Part shown: positions 35,319-43,591 of the stretch, in pieces
Layout: each line of letters opens with the position of its first letter
Position numbering within the stretch: the stretch's first letter is position 1
DNA from: Paenibacillus tuaregi
Lineage (GTDB): Bacteria > Bacillota > Bacilli > Paenibacillales > Paenibacillaceae
Length of the DNA stretch: 64,000 nt
NCBI RefSeq assembly: GCF_900086655.1
Contig: NZ_LT575476.1
Location: 3,135,869-3,199,868 of the forward strand
Direction of reading: 5' to 3'
The notes under the pieces: generated by a model
Database searches by the model: none
Told to the model about the DNA's origin: nothing
Seen by the model: the letters and a program-made list of their open reading frames with translations, nothing else
Made by a program: the position numbers and the translations under genes

Positions 35319-35358
35319 CTTTGATATAGCCCGACACGATTGGAATCAAGCGTAATAA

Positions 35359-35380
35359 GAACCCTCGCGCAGGAGGGTTC
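35359..35380. terminator. Second hairpin between permease and DoxX genes
   Basis: GAACCCTC-GCGCAG-GAGGGTTC is perfect. On the minus strand TTATTA follows, which would terminate the DoxX gene; on the plus strand six T residues come after seven more bases. Confidence 0.6.
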
Positions 35381-35414
35381 CCTAAATTTTTTAATGATAA
35401 GCACAAAGCTCATC

Positions 35415-35813
35415 TTATTTGATCAAAGCGTCCAGCGAGTAATCTCCCGCACCGGTTAGCGCGATTCCTATCACTACAGCGATCAGCACCAACGGGTATT
35501 CGTAACCGTTCGCGGTCGCCCAAATCCCGTTCTTACCGTGAACCTTAGCAATAGCCCCGAGCATGGTCAATACAATCAGAACAGCTGCCACAGGAGTGAA
35601 TAAGCCTGCTGCAAGCAGAACTCCTCCAATGAGCTCCATAAGTCCGCCGAGGACAGCCATTGCTACACCTGGTTTCATGCCGATCGACTCCATCCAGCCG
35701 GCTGTTCCTTTAATACCATGACCGCCAAACCAACCGAACAGCTTCTGTGCCCCGTGCCCCACAAACAACAATCCTACTACTATACGAATCACCAATATCC
35801 CTAATGCCATCAT
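35415..35813 (-). CDS. DoxX-family membrane protein (MhqP/CatD-like)
   Basis: Four-segment DoxX protein: VVGLLFVGHGAQKLFGWFGGHGIKGTAG, LMELIGGVLLAAGLFTPVAAV, and IAVVIGIALTGAGDYSLD. The ATG at 35813 has GGAGG nine bases upstream. It lies under a palindromic operator shared with the upstream MarR-family gene. In Bacillus subtilis the DoxX protein MhqP is controlled by the MarR-type MhqR in quinone stress, so a similar role is plausible. Confidence 0.85.
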   Translation of the reverse strand: MMALGILVIRIVVGLLFVGHGAQKLFGWFGGHGIKGTAGWMESIGMKPGVAMAVLGGLMELIGGVLLAAGLFTPVAAVLIVLTMLGAIAKVHGKNGIWATANGYEYPLVLIAVVIGIALTGAGDYSLDALIK

Positions 35814-35844
35814 CTTAATCATCCTCCAATATTTTTAAATTAAT

Positions 35845-35862
35845 AATCTTCAATTAAAGATT
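35845..35862. promoter_or_regulatory. MarR-type operator in front of the DoxX gene
   Basis: AATCTTCAATTAAAGATT is an 18-bp palindrome with one mismatched pair. It repeats the core TCTT-N-AATT-N-AAGA of the perfect palindrome in front of the MarR gene. Confidence 0.65.
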
Positions 35863-35889
35863 TATGACAGAGAAAATCCGTTAGCTCAA

Positions 35890-36339
35890 CTAACGTTTCT
35901 CCGCCCCTCTACCCAGCTTCTTAAGCAAACGGATCGCTTCCTGCTTCTCATCTGCAGACAGTCCTTCGGTTAAAGCATGAATCGTTGAGGCGTGCTCAGG
36001 GAAAATCCGGTCAAACAACTCATTGCCCTCCGCTGTAAGTTCAGCAAAGATAACTCTGCGGTCCTCTTCACAAGGAACCCTGCGGATATACTTCTTCTTC
36101 TCCAGCTTATCAATGTTATAAGTAATCGTACCGCTGGTAATCAGAATCTTCTCCGCAATCTGCTGGAGTGGAATTCTGCCCTTCGTGTACAGCACTTCAA
36201 GAATCGTAAATTCAGAAGGAGACAAGCCGTACTTCTTCATATCCTTCACCGCCCGGTCCATGACCGCTTTATACGCCTTCGAGAGAACTACGAAGGTCTT
36301 CAATGATATGCTCTCTTCATCTCCGATTTCAAAAGCCAT
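35890..36339 (-). CDS. MarR-family transcriptional regulator
   Basis: About 149 residues with the winged helix (SPSEFTILEVLYTKGRIPLQQIAEKILITSGTITYNIDKLEKKKYIRR) and the wing VPCEEDRRVIFAELTAEG. The ATG at 36339 is nine bases after AGGAGG; another ATG at 36345 is too close. Two similar palindromes lie in front of this gene and of the DoxX gene, which is strong evidence that it controls both. One Cys in the wing (PCEEDRR) could be a redox sensor. MhqR is the nearest characterised type. Confidence 0.9.
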   Translation of the reverse strand: MAFEIGDEESISLKTFVVLSKAYKAVMDRAVKDMKKYGLSPSEFTILEVLYTKGRIPLQQIAEKILITSGTITYNIDKLEKKKYIRRVPCEEDRRVIFAELTAEGNELFDRIFPEHASTIHALTEGLSADEKQEAIRLLKKLGRGAEKR

Positions 36340-36376
36340 GTCCATTCACCTCCTCACAATATTATTCACTGCAACA

Positions 36377-36398
36377 AATATCTTTAATTAAAGATATT
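36377..36398. promoter_or_regulatory. 22-bp perfect palindrome, MarR operator
   Basis: AATATCTTTAA and its exact reverse complement TTAAAGATATT abut. It lies 38 bases upstream of the MarR gene start, in the promoter region. Confidence 0.7.
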
Positions 36399-36438
36399 AT
36401 GGATTTCTTCTTTTGTCAATACCTATTTTCATAAAAAC

Positions 36439-36462
36439 AGCCGCGTGCTGGTTCACGCGGCT
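36439..36462 (-). terminator. Terminator after the GH13 fragment
   Basis: AGCCGCGTG/CACGCGGCT perfect 9-bp stem with six-base loop; five T residues follow on the minus strand. Confidence 0.8.
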
Positions 36463-36470
36463 TCTTCAGA

Positions 36471-36926
36471 TTATTTTAGGACTGCAAAAGCCTCATAAGG
36501 ACGGAGCAGCATCGTCTCGGAAGGATGGGTATCGGAATAGACGGCAGCCAGAACCACCCCGTCCGCCAAATCGGTTGTCATCCTGCACGTTACAGGTTCT
36601 GAGCTCCAATTAGCGATCAGGGACAGCCTTTTCCCTTTCAGGCAACGCTCATAAGCGAAGATTTGGGCATCTTCAGGTGCAAGCAAATCAAAATTTCCGT
36701 GAATCAGGAGCTCATGGACACAGGAATCTTCTCTCAAACTGTCAAGCTGGCGATAGAAGCCGGCCAGAGCACTATCTTCTGTGTCCATTGGGCTGGATAT
36801 GGAACCGGGATTAGGCCCGGGCATCATGAGCAGAGTCAAGGCCATACATTTTGCGCTCTCATCATGGTACAGTTCATTCATTTGAGCCCTACAACCGAAC
36901 CTTTCGGCTGCGGGATTCCCCTCCAT
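36471..36926 (-). pseudogene. Decayed alpha-glucosidase (GH13) C-terminal fragment
   Basis: The frame has two recognisable pieces of an oligo-1,6-glucosidase-type GH13 enzyme: SAKCMALTLLMMPG, which in intact enzymes leads into TPYIYQGEE, and the C-terminal FYRQLDSLREDSCVHELLIHGNFDLL ... QIFAYERCLKGKRLSLIANWSSEPV. The catalytic barrel and the sequence between these pieces are gone, about 60-80 residues missing internally and over 350 at the N-terminus. It still ends at a good terminator. It follows the MFS stop directly, so a deletion probably joined the two. Confidence 0.7.
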
Positions 36927-38120
36927 TCAAGCTGATTGATTGATTCCGGATGAGCTGCTAACAGCCGCTCTCGGCTCTGGTCTTGCCGATGACTTAATGG
37001 ACAGTACAGCTGCAGCAAGGGCTAACAGCACAAATCCTACTCCGACCCAGGCGTTGTAATACACCGTGGACTTCTCAATTACAATACCTCCGACTGCAGA
37101 GCCTAGAGCAATCCCGATATGCAAGGCGGAACTGTTCAGACTCAACTGGATATTAGCCGATTCCGGTGCCGACTTAATCAGATAACTTTGCAAGGATGGA
37201 GAGATCGACCAGCTAAGCATGCTCCAAATCATCATGACCAGCATACAAACATACATAGATACCGTGGATATTGGCATTAGAAACATAACTACAGCGAAGA
37301 TGCTTACGATAGCCAGAATACTCTTTTCCGCTCCAAATTTATCGGTAACCCATCCGCCAATTCCCCCGCCAAATACCGCCGCGATTCCGAATATGAAATA
37401 GAAAAGACTCAGTAGTGAAGCATTGATGTGTAAGGTCTCCTGAAGAAACGGAGTTAAATAAGCATATAACGTCAAATGCCCGGTAAGCATCAGTACAGAG
37501 ATCAGCTGCCCGAAAATGATTTTTCCACTCTTCAGTGATTTCAGCTGCTCCTTAAGTGGAACTGTAGCTGCCGGCGGCGTTTTGGTTATGAAAACTTGAA
37601 TAGCCACCATCGACAATGCGGACAGAATTGAGATCATCAGGAAAGGCGCACGCCAGCCAAACGCGTTCCCCAGCATCATGCCCAGCGGAACCCCAAGCAC
37701 CAGCGAGCCGCTTACCCCCATATAAATAATGCCGATAGCTCTGGCTCTATGGCTGGGTTCAGCCATCTGCGAGGCCATGGTTATGGATAAGACCACAATC
37801 AGCGAACTACTGGCCGCTGAGAGAACTCTAGCTGCCAACATGACTATAAAATTGGGACTCAGAGTGGATAGAACATTTCCGATAATAAAAACAAGCAGCG
37901 CCATTTGATACAGCTTCTTACGCTCTATCTTAGAAGTGGCTGCCAGCAGCAAAGGCCCCGATATCGCGAATATAACCGAGTATAAGGTAATTAATTGGCC
38001 CGCCGTGCTTAAGGAGATGCTCAGATCATTTGCGATCAAATCTAAGATGCCTCCTACGATTAGCTCCACGGTGCCAGTTACAAAACAAGCCAGGGCAAGA
38101 ATGTAAATCTTGAAATTCAT
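36927..38120 (-). CDS. MFS transporter (AraJ/PbuE-like efflux type)
   Basis: Twelve-segment MFS protein of about 397 residues from ATG 38120 (MNFKIYILALACFVTGTVELIVGGI). Family marks are the TVEL segment, SKIERKKLYQ loop and RVLSAASSSLIVVLSITMASQM. AGAGGAG lies ten bases upstream of the ATG. This group includes sugar, purine and drug exporters; the substrate is not evident. An 8-6-8 palindrome lies in its promoter region. Confidence 0.88.
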   Translation of the reverse strand: MNFKIYILALACFVTGTVELIVGGILDLIANDLSISLSTAGQLITLYSVIFAISGPLLLAATSKIERKKLYQMALLVFIIGNVLSTLSPNFIVMLAARVLSAASSSLIVVLSITMASQMAEPSHRARAIGIIYMGVSGSLVLGVPLGMMLGNAFGWRAPFLMISILSALSMVAIQVFITKTPPAATVPLKEQLKSLKSGKIIFGQLISVLMLTGHLTLYAYLTPFLQETLHINASLLSLFYFIFGIAAVFGGGIGGWVTDKFGAEKSILAIVSIFAVVMFLMPISTVSMYVCMLVMMIWSMLSWSISPSLQSYLIKSAPESANIQLSLNSSALHIGIALGSAVGGIVIEKSTVYYNAWVGVGFVLLALAAAVLSIKSSARPEPRAAVSSSSGINQSA

Positions 38121-38161
38121 ATTGCTTATGCTCCTCTCATAGTTGCGATCATCCGTCACTT

Positions 38162-38183
38162 GGTTACTACCGAAATAGTAACC
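38162..38183. promoter_or_regulatory. Palindromic operator upstream of the MFS gene
   Basis: GGTTACTA-CCGAAA-TAGTAACC, perfect 8-base arms, 42 bases before the MFS start codon. GTTACT/AGTAAC half-sites resemble those of HxlR/YodB-type regulators, but none is encoded beside it. Confidence 0.5.
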
Positions 38184-38226
38184 TATTTCCCGTTTGTCGG
38201 CAAGCCTATTTTGAGCAGGCACAAAA

Positions 38227-38255
38227 AAGGCGGATAGAACTGATCTATCCGCCTT
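38227..38255 (-). terminator. Terminator of the TrmB-like gene
   Basis: AAGGCGGATAGA/TCTATCCGCCTT perfect 12-bp stem, five-base loop, six T residues following on the minus strand. Confidence 0.88.
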
Positions 38256-38299
38256 GTAAATCTATCCATATTTTATATGAATCCAACTGGCGCTATCCG

Positions 38300-39058
38300 C
38301 TAATATCTTAATTGCAGCAACTGGGCCATGATTTCCTTGTCCTTGGACAGAACATCCTTGTACTTGGTTGTAATCTTGGTGAGCAGCACGTCATGATAGA
38401 AATAGTCTGTAAAAACACGAACAAACGGCTGGGATCTCGTCTTAATCGCCTGCCAGGCCTCATCCTCAACCCCGGCAAAGATGACTTCCAGATCGTCCAC
38501 AATGAGCAGCCTGAATCTTTCAAGCAAAGTGTGTTCCTCATTAGGCTGCATAGTTACAAGATTAGAGAGGCCGCATTTCAAATCTCCGACCACGAGCGCC
38601 TCCACTAAAATCCCTTGGCTTTCCTTTTCTTCCAACAGAGGCAGATACTTCTGGAAGTCATCTTTCCAGGCAGAGAAACGGATAGACTTTCCGGCTTCCA
38701 TCATCGCCTGCTTCAATTGAGTCTCAATGGAAGTATCGGCTTTCAGACTCCATACATGGTCGTCCACCAGTTCTTTTTTGATTTTGTGCTGCTCCAGCTG
38801 CTCAATATCTGTCTGAAACTCGGCAGTCAGCTTCTCAACCACCAGATGGATCGGCAGGGAAGCATACAGCTTTTTTTTCTCAGAAATGGTCTCTAGAACC
38901 ATCCCTTTCTCTACCATTCTTGAGATAACTTCATAAATCTTCGCCTTCGGCACACCCGAATATTTAACAATCATACTCGCATCAAGCGGTTGTGAACTGG
39001 AGGCCAGCGCCTCATATACTTTACTCTCATATTGAGAGAATCCGAACTTTTGCAGCAT
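38300..39058 (-). CDS. TrmB-family transcriptional regulator
   Basis: N-terminal TrmB winged helix (LQKFGFSQYESKVYEALASSSQPLDASMIVKYSGVPKAKIYEVISRMVEKG), a coiled linker, and a C-terminal PLD-like sugar/effector domain (SIRFSAWKDDF, RFRLLIVDDLEVIFAGVED). About 252 residues from ATG 39058; GAGG lies 8 bases upstream. A longer frame begins at 39100. TrmB proteins often sense sugars. It may control the MFS gene downstream, although a terminator separates them. Confidence 0.85.
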   Translation of the reverse strand: MLQKFGFSQYESKVYEALASSSQPLDASMIVKYSGVPKAKIYEVISRMVEKGMVLETISEKKKLYASLPIHLVVEKLTAEFQTDIEQLEQHKIKKELVDDHVWSLKADTSIETQLKQAMMEAGKSIRFSAWKDDFQKYLPLLEEKESQGILVEALVVGDLKCGLSNLVTMQPNEEHTLLERFRLLIVDDLEVIFAGVEDEAWQAIKTRSQPFVRVFTDYFYHDVLLTKITTKYKDVLSKDKEIMAQLLQLRY

Positions 39059-39221
39059 TGCTTTGACCTCGTTCCATGATTTTTTATTACTGTACCACAA
39101 AACGATTGCCCCGTACTATTCACCCCCGGGTAGTCTATACCGCTGAACGATGTTTAGCTTGGGGTGAATAACCAGCCTGCTTCTGGATTAACATAAATAT
39201 GACTCCACGTAACTTGCCCCA

Positions 39222-40196
39222 TCAGCGTGAGCTTCTTGTGAGACGAACCCTCGGATCGATCCATGTATACAGAATGTCTGCGATCCAATTTGCGATGATA
39301 ACCACCAGGGATACGATCATAATAATCGCGAGGAGCACCGGAAGATCTCTGTTCTGAGCGGTCCAAACCAGCAGCAAACCAATCCCCTGCCAATTGAAGA
39401 CGTTCTCAATCACGGCCGAGCCGCCCACCATGACCGGAATATCCATAGCCAGCATAGTCACCATCGGAATAGCCGCGTTCTTAAAGGCATGCTTATAAAT
39501 AATCCGTTTCTCCGAAGCCCCTTTAGCCCGGGCCGTTAATAGAAACTCAGACGGAAGCACCTCTATCATATTGTTGCGGACAAACCTTAAATAATATGCC
39601 AGATTCCCTATGGTAAGTGTGAGGACAGGCAGTATCATGTGGATTAACAAATCCCCCACCTCGCCTTCCTTGGAAGGAGTGTGCATACCGCTGGGAGGCA
39701 GCCATAACAAGTCCATGTTAAACAAGTCCATGGCAAAGATCTGCTGTAGCAAATAGCCGAGCACAAAACCGGGAATGCAGAGCCCCGTCAGGCTCAAGAG
39801 CAGGGCTGTCCGGTCGGACAAACCATATGGCTTCCTGCTGTTGTAAATCCCCCAGGGTACAGCGATCATGATCGAGAGCAGCCATGCAGTCCCCACCAAG
39901 ATTAAGCTGTTCTTAACATAACTCCATATGTATTGATCAATCGCATTGCCATTATAATCCTGGCCCAAATAACCGGTAGATAGCCCCTTCAGCCAAAGGA
40001 TATATTGTATATATATCGGTTGATCAAGGCTATGCAACCGGATCTGTTCCTCCGCATATATATGGTCTGCCAGCTTCATACCCACGAACGTCCAAGGGTT
40101 GCCCGGCATCATATGCATAAGCGTAAAGCATAGAAGAGAGACTAGCAGCAACACCACTATCGATTGAAAGGTTCTTCGAACTATATAAATCCACAT
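39222..40196 (-). CDS. Lone OppB/DppB-type ABC permease
   Basis: 324 residues with six membrane segments: LLVSLLCFTLMHMMPGNPW start, ILPVLTLTIGNLAYYLRFVRNNM, and the EAA loop LLTARAKGASEKRIIYKHAFKNA. This is the peptide/nickel ABC permease family. No second permease, ATPase or binding protein adjoins. The gene follows a small membrane protein by 25 bases and, through it, the kinase pair, apparently in one operon. It may serve as a signal-peptide or sensory partner, or use subunits from elsewhere. Confidence 0.85.
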   Translation of the reverse strand: MWIYIVRRTFQSIVVLLLVSLLCFTLMHMMPGNPWTFVGMKLADHIYAEEQIRLHSLDQPIYIQYILWLKGLSTGYLGQDYNGNAIDQYIWSYVKNSLILVGTAWLLSIMIAVPWGIYNSRKPYGLSDRTALLLSLTGLCIPGFVLGYLLQQIFAMDLFNMDLLWLPPSGMHTPSKEGEVGDLLIHMILPVLTLTIGNLAYYLRFVRNNMIEVLPSEFLLTARAKGASEKRIIYKHAFKNAAIPMVTMLAMDIPVMVGGSAVIENVFNWQGIGLLLVWTAQNRDLPVLLAIIMIVSLVVIIANWIADILYTWIDPRVRLTRSSR

Positions 40197-40221
40197 AAGT
40201 CCTTCCCCCTGAATTTGATGA

Positions 40222-40458
40222 TTATTCCAGCTCCTCTTCAGCTTTCCTGATCTTGCTTCTGTGCACGATTAAAGTGATGATCAGCATAATCACACCGATC
40301 CACATTCCCATTGGAGCCAGCAGCAGCAGATAATGTGCAAATCCCGTTGTCGTGTTCATCGAGGTGGCGAGAGCTATTCCTGCCATCACGAATGGGAACA
40401 GAATTAGAATAACTGAGATCATATACGCTGTCTTTATATTCCGGCTTATGACAATCAA
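40222..40458 (-). CDS. Small two-segment membrane protein
   Basis: 78 residues with two hydrophobic segments (TAYMISVILILFPFVMAGIALA and LLLLAPMGMWIGVIMLIITLIV) and a charged C-tail KIRKAEEELE. The start is unsure: TTG 40458 lies directly against GAGGGG. It is 30 bases after the 1016-aa kinase and 25 bases before the OppB-like permease. I do not recognise the family. Confidence 0.6.
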   Translation of the reverse strand: MIVISRNIKTAYMISVILILFPFVMAGIALATSMNTTTGFAHYLLLLAPMGMWIGVIMLIITLIVHRSKIRKAEEELE

Positions 40459-40488
40459 CCCCTCGTGATTTGTTTGTAGAATGGTAAT

Positions 40489-43400
40489 TTATTTGGGAAC
40501 TGAAAATGCCACTGTTGTCCCCTGATCCGGTATGCTGCTGATCTCAAGCCCCCGTCCATAAAGACGTTTCAATCTGCGGTCCGTATTTTGGACTCCGACT
40601 CCGCGTCTCCGGGACGTTGAACCGTCCCCTCTAACCGACAGAAGAGTAGCCTGATCCATCCCAACCCCATCATCTTTAATCACAATGGCAACTTCCTGAG
40701 GATGCTCAGTAATCCGTATCGTCAGCGTCCCCCCACGGGCACGTTGTAATATTCCATGACGCACCGCATTTTCCGCAAGCGGCTGGATAGAAAGCGGCGG
40801 GATCTCCACGCTGAGCGGCTCAGGCACTTCCCAGACCACTTTCAGCCTGCTGCCGAAGCGTTCCTGCTCAATATACAGATATGACCGAAGCAACTGGAGT
40901 TCATGCGAGATGGGAACCAGGCGCTGCAGGTTCCTCGCATCAAAGCTGGTTCTAAGGTAATTTCCGAACTCTTCCAGGAGAATCACCATTCTTGACGTAT
41001 CTGTCTCACTTAAAGAGGCGATAGAATTTAGGGTGTTAAACAAGAAGTGCGGTTGAATCTGGGCTTGCAGCCATGCCGCTTCCATGCGCAGTCTTTCGCT
41101 GATCGATTCTTTAAGATCAATCAAAGCCTTAACCCTGGATTTCAATTCAATCCCACCGACAGGCTTGGTCAGGTAATCATTCGCCCCTGATAGAAATCCG
41201 GCCTGTATGTCCTCCTGCTGGCTTCGTGCGGTTAATAGAAGAACAGGAAGCTCTGAGAGAGAAAATTGACGGCGAATAGTCCGGGTCAACTCATACCCTG
41301 ACATCTGAGGCATCATCACATCTGAGATAACCAGGTCCCATTCTCCTTGTTCGAGATGATCCAAGGCTTCTTTGCCGCTGGTGGCCGTAACAAGCTGATA
41401 ATCCTCTCCACCTAAAATACTGCCCAGAACCTTCAGGTTAATCGGGTCATCATCAACCGCCAGAATTCGGTGACGGGCTCTCGTCTCCGCTGTAACGGCG
41501 GCTTCTTGCTCAGCCAGAACTGAGCCTATTGCCCCTTCATCTGAATCCCATGGCTCGAACTCGGAATCCATACTCACATCTGACCCCAGCCGGTTCTCTG
41601 ATCGGCTGAAATCCGCACGAAGGGAAAAGGCAATTTCACATGCATCCGCCTCCCCGGTAATCACCTTAAATGTGCCGCCGTGAAGTTCGATTAATTGGCG
41701 GCAAATGTTCATTCTGAGCTGCTGATCGTTGTTTAATTCCGCCCCGGCAGAGCACTTTATTTCCTCCCAATCCGCAGCGGGCGAATAAATTCGAAACGCG
41801 GCCATTCCCTCTCGAACGCTGCCCTCCAGCACTATAGCTCCTTGTTGTGTCACTCTCAGAGCTTCCTGAAGCAGATTGAAAATAATCTGAACCAACCGGT
41901 TCTCATCTGCGATCACGTAAGGAAACTGATCCGGTATGCGAAGCTGCACATCAACGGGGCTGCTGTTACTGGCAACCCGGAGCATATCTATAACTCCCGA
42001 GGCCGCAGCCGAGAAGCTGATGCTTTTCTTAACCAGATGAAGCTCTTGTTCTTTGAGCCGCGCGGCATCCAGCAGATCGTCCAGCTGAAGTGACATCCTC
42101 TGTCCGACCTGGATCAGCAGGTCCATTCGATTCTTATGTTCCGGGCCGAGCTCACTATGAGCCTCACTCCGGACGGCCTGTGCCATATTCAGCATCCCGT
42201 GAAGCGGATTGCGGAGCTCATGGGAGGTGTTGGCAAGGAAATCGTCCTTGATCTTGTCTGCTTTCTGGAGTTGTTCCGCCAGCTGCTCCGCCTGCTTGTT
42301 CATTTGGGCAAAGCGCACAAACCAGAAGCTGGCAAGACCCAGGAAGGCAATAATCAGATCAAATGGATAGAACAGCTGATCCGGCCAAAAGATGCCTTTG
42401 AGTGTGCCCCATACCCTGTTGGCGGAAACAGCGGCCACAGATAACAGCAGGAAGACCGCGGTAATCTCTCTCCGGTAAATAGCCGTAACCATCAGCCTGA
42501 TCTCCGTAATGACCGTGACAATCATAACACTCCTCAAAATAAAAGAAGCCGCCTGCTTGATCCATTCCATTGGAACCAGAACAATCACGATGGTGAATAA
42601 CACATTTACCCAGGCGTATCCGCGTGTAAACCAGCTGGTTCTCGTGCCTGTAAATGTCTTAACCCAGAAAAATAACGACACACCACACGCCATGTAGGCT
42701 AGCACTCTCAGTCTTGTAGACCATTCCAGTCCAATGGGGACCCACTGCAGCAGAAGCTTATCATCATCCATGAGAACCGCAAGCAGCACAGTAACCACAA
42801 TACCTACGAAATAGAACAGCTCCTTACCGCGTACTCCAAGATAGTACAAAATAGCCGCGTAAATACCATGTAGGGCAATTACAATACATACAATGAATTG
42901 TAGATTTTCCGAGAAAAAGGCTTCCCGAGTTACCGCTGTATCGGTACCAAATCTAAGAGACTGAATAATCCCTCCTGAAGTAGGAAGGTCAAAATTGGAG
43001 ACATGGATCAGAATCTCAACTTCAGGTTTATCACTGCGAAAGAAGACGGAGTAGGGCACATTTCTTGCCTTGCTCTCTTCTTTAGTTACTGAAGGACGGC
43101 CCATGACCCCAAGCTCTTGTCCGTTCACGTATAATCTGGAAGCTGTTTGAATGTTTGGGACTCGTATTCCGTACATCTGCTCCGAAGGATCAAGAAGAAC
43201 AGTAAGCCGGTAGGTTCCGAAGCCAATAGAACTGCCCGTACCTGTAACATGATCCCATATCCCTGGCACAACCGCTGTGACCGGCTTGGGCTTATGCTGA
43301 TAAGTTCCCGGCGCAAGAAATGTATTCGGATAGAACTCCCATTCCCCATTCAAGGTGATGGTATTACTATCGTCGAACTGCCAGCCGCGCAGGTCAACAA

Positions 43401-43539
43401 CACCTGACAAGGGTTCCGGGTGATCAGGAACCCTCAGCTCATAATTCCACAGCAGCCGTATTCCCGTCAGTATAAGAAGAAATACAGCAGTGAGCAGAAT
43501 TAGTTTTCTTTTGGGAAGCAATTTAGTTGAAGTCAGCAA
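40489..43539 (-). CDS. 7TM-DISM hybrid sensor kinase: HisKA, degenerate ATPase, REC, LytS-type kinase
   Basis: 1016 residues. Order: membrane anchor, extracellular 7TMR-DISM sensor (DLRGWQFDDSNTITLNGEWEF), seven membrane segments (210-410), HisKA with His440 in NTSHELRNPLHG, an ATPase-like segment (about 500-640), receiver (ILAVDDDPIN, SDVMMPQMSGYE) and a LytS-type His_kinase with QIQPHFLFNTLNS plus an intact HATPase (LAENAVRHG, DDGVGM, RRGVGVQNTDRRL). In the first ATPase segment the N-box reads NLLQEALRV (Glu instead of the Mg-binding Asn), and the G1 (YSPAADW) and G2 motifs are lost. TTG 43539 follows AAAGGATG. Probably cotranscribed with sortase and its paralogue. Confidence 0.9.
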   Translation of the reverse strand: MLTSTKLLPKRKLILLTAVFLLILTGIRLLWNYELRVPDHPEPLSGVVDLRGWQFDDSNTITLNGEWEFYPNTFLAPGTYQHKPKPVTAVVPGIWDHVTGTGSSIGFGTYRLTVLLDPSEQMYGIRVPNIQTASRLYVNGQELGVMGRPSVTKEESKARNVPYSVFFRSDKPEVEILIHVSNFDLPTSGGIIQSLRFGTDTAVTREAFFSENLQFIVCIVIALHGIYAAILYYLGVRGKELFYFVGIVVTVLLAVLMDDDKLLLQWVPIGLEWSTRLRVLAYMACGVSLFFWVKTFTGTRTSWFTRGYAWVNVLFTIVIVLVPMEWIKQAASFILRSVMIVTVITEIRLMVTAIYRREITAVFLLLSVAAVSANRVWGTLKGIFWPDQLFYPFDLIIAFLGLASFWFVRFAQMNKQAEQLAEQLQKADKIKDDFLANTSHELRNPLHGMLNMAQAVRSEAHSELGPEHKNRMDLLIQVGQRMSLQLDDLLDAARLKEQELHLVKKSISFSAAASGVIDMLRVASNSSPVDVQLRIPDQFPYVIADENRLVQIIFNLLQEALRVTQQGAIVLEGSVREGMAAFRIYSPAADWEEIKCSAGAELNNDQQLRMNICRQLIELHGGTFKVITGEADACEIAFSLRADFSRSENRLGSDVSMDSEFEPWDSDEGAIGSVLAEQEAAVTAETRARHRILAVDDDPINLKVLGSILGGEDYQLVTATSGKEALDHLEQGEWDLVISDVMMPQMSGYELTRTIRRQFSLSELPVLLLTARSQQEDIQAGFLSGANDYLTKPVGGIELKSRVKALIDLKESISERLRMEAAWLQAQIQPHFLFNTLNSIASLSETDTSRMVILLEEFGNYLRTSFDARNLQRLVPISHELQLLRSYLYIEQERFGSRLKVVWEVPEPLSVEIPPLSIQPLAENAVRHGILQRARGGTLTIRITEHPQEVAIVIKDDGVGMDQATLLSVRGDGSTSRRRGVGVQNTDRRLKRLYGRGLEISSIPDQGTTVAFSVPK

Positions 43540-43591
43540 TCTGGAACCATCCTTTTATGTTATGAGAGAACGCCTTGAAGTAAGCGAACTT

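Noticed and set aside
39154..39393. 79-codon minus-strand frame at the permease end
   Set aside because: Out-of-frame shadow overlapping the OppB-like permease.
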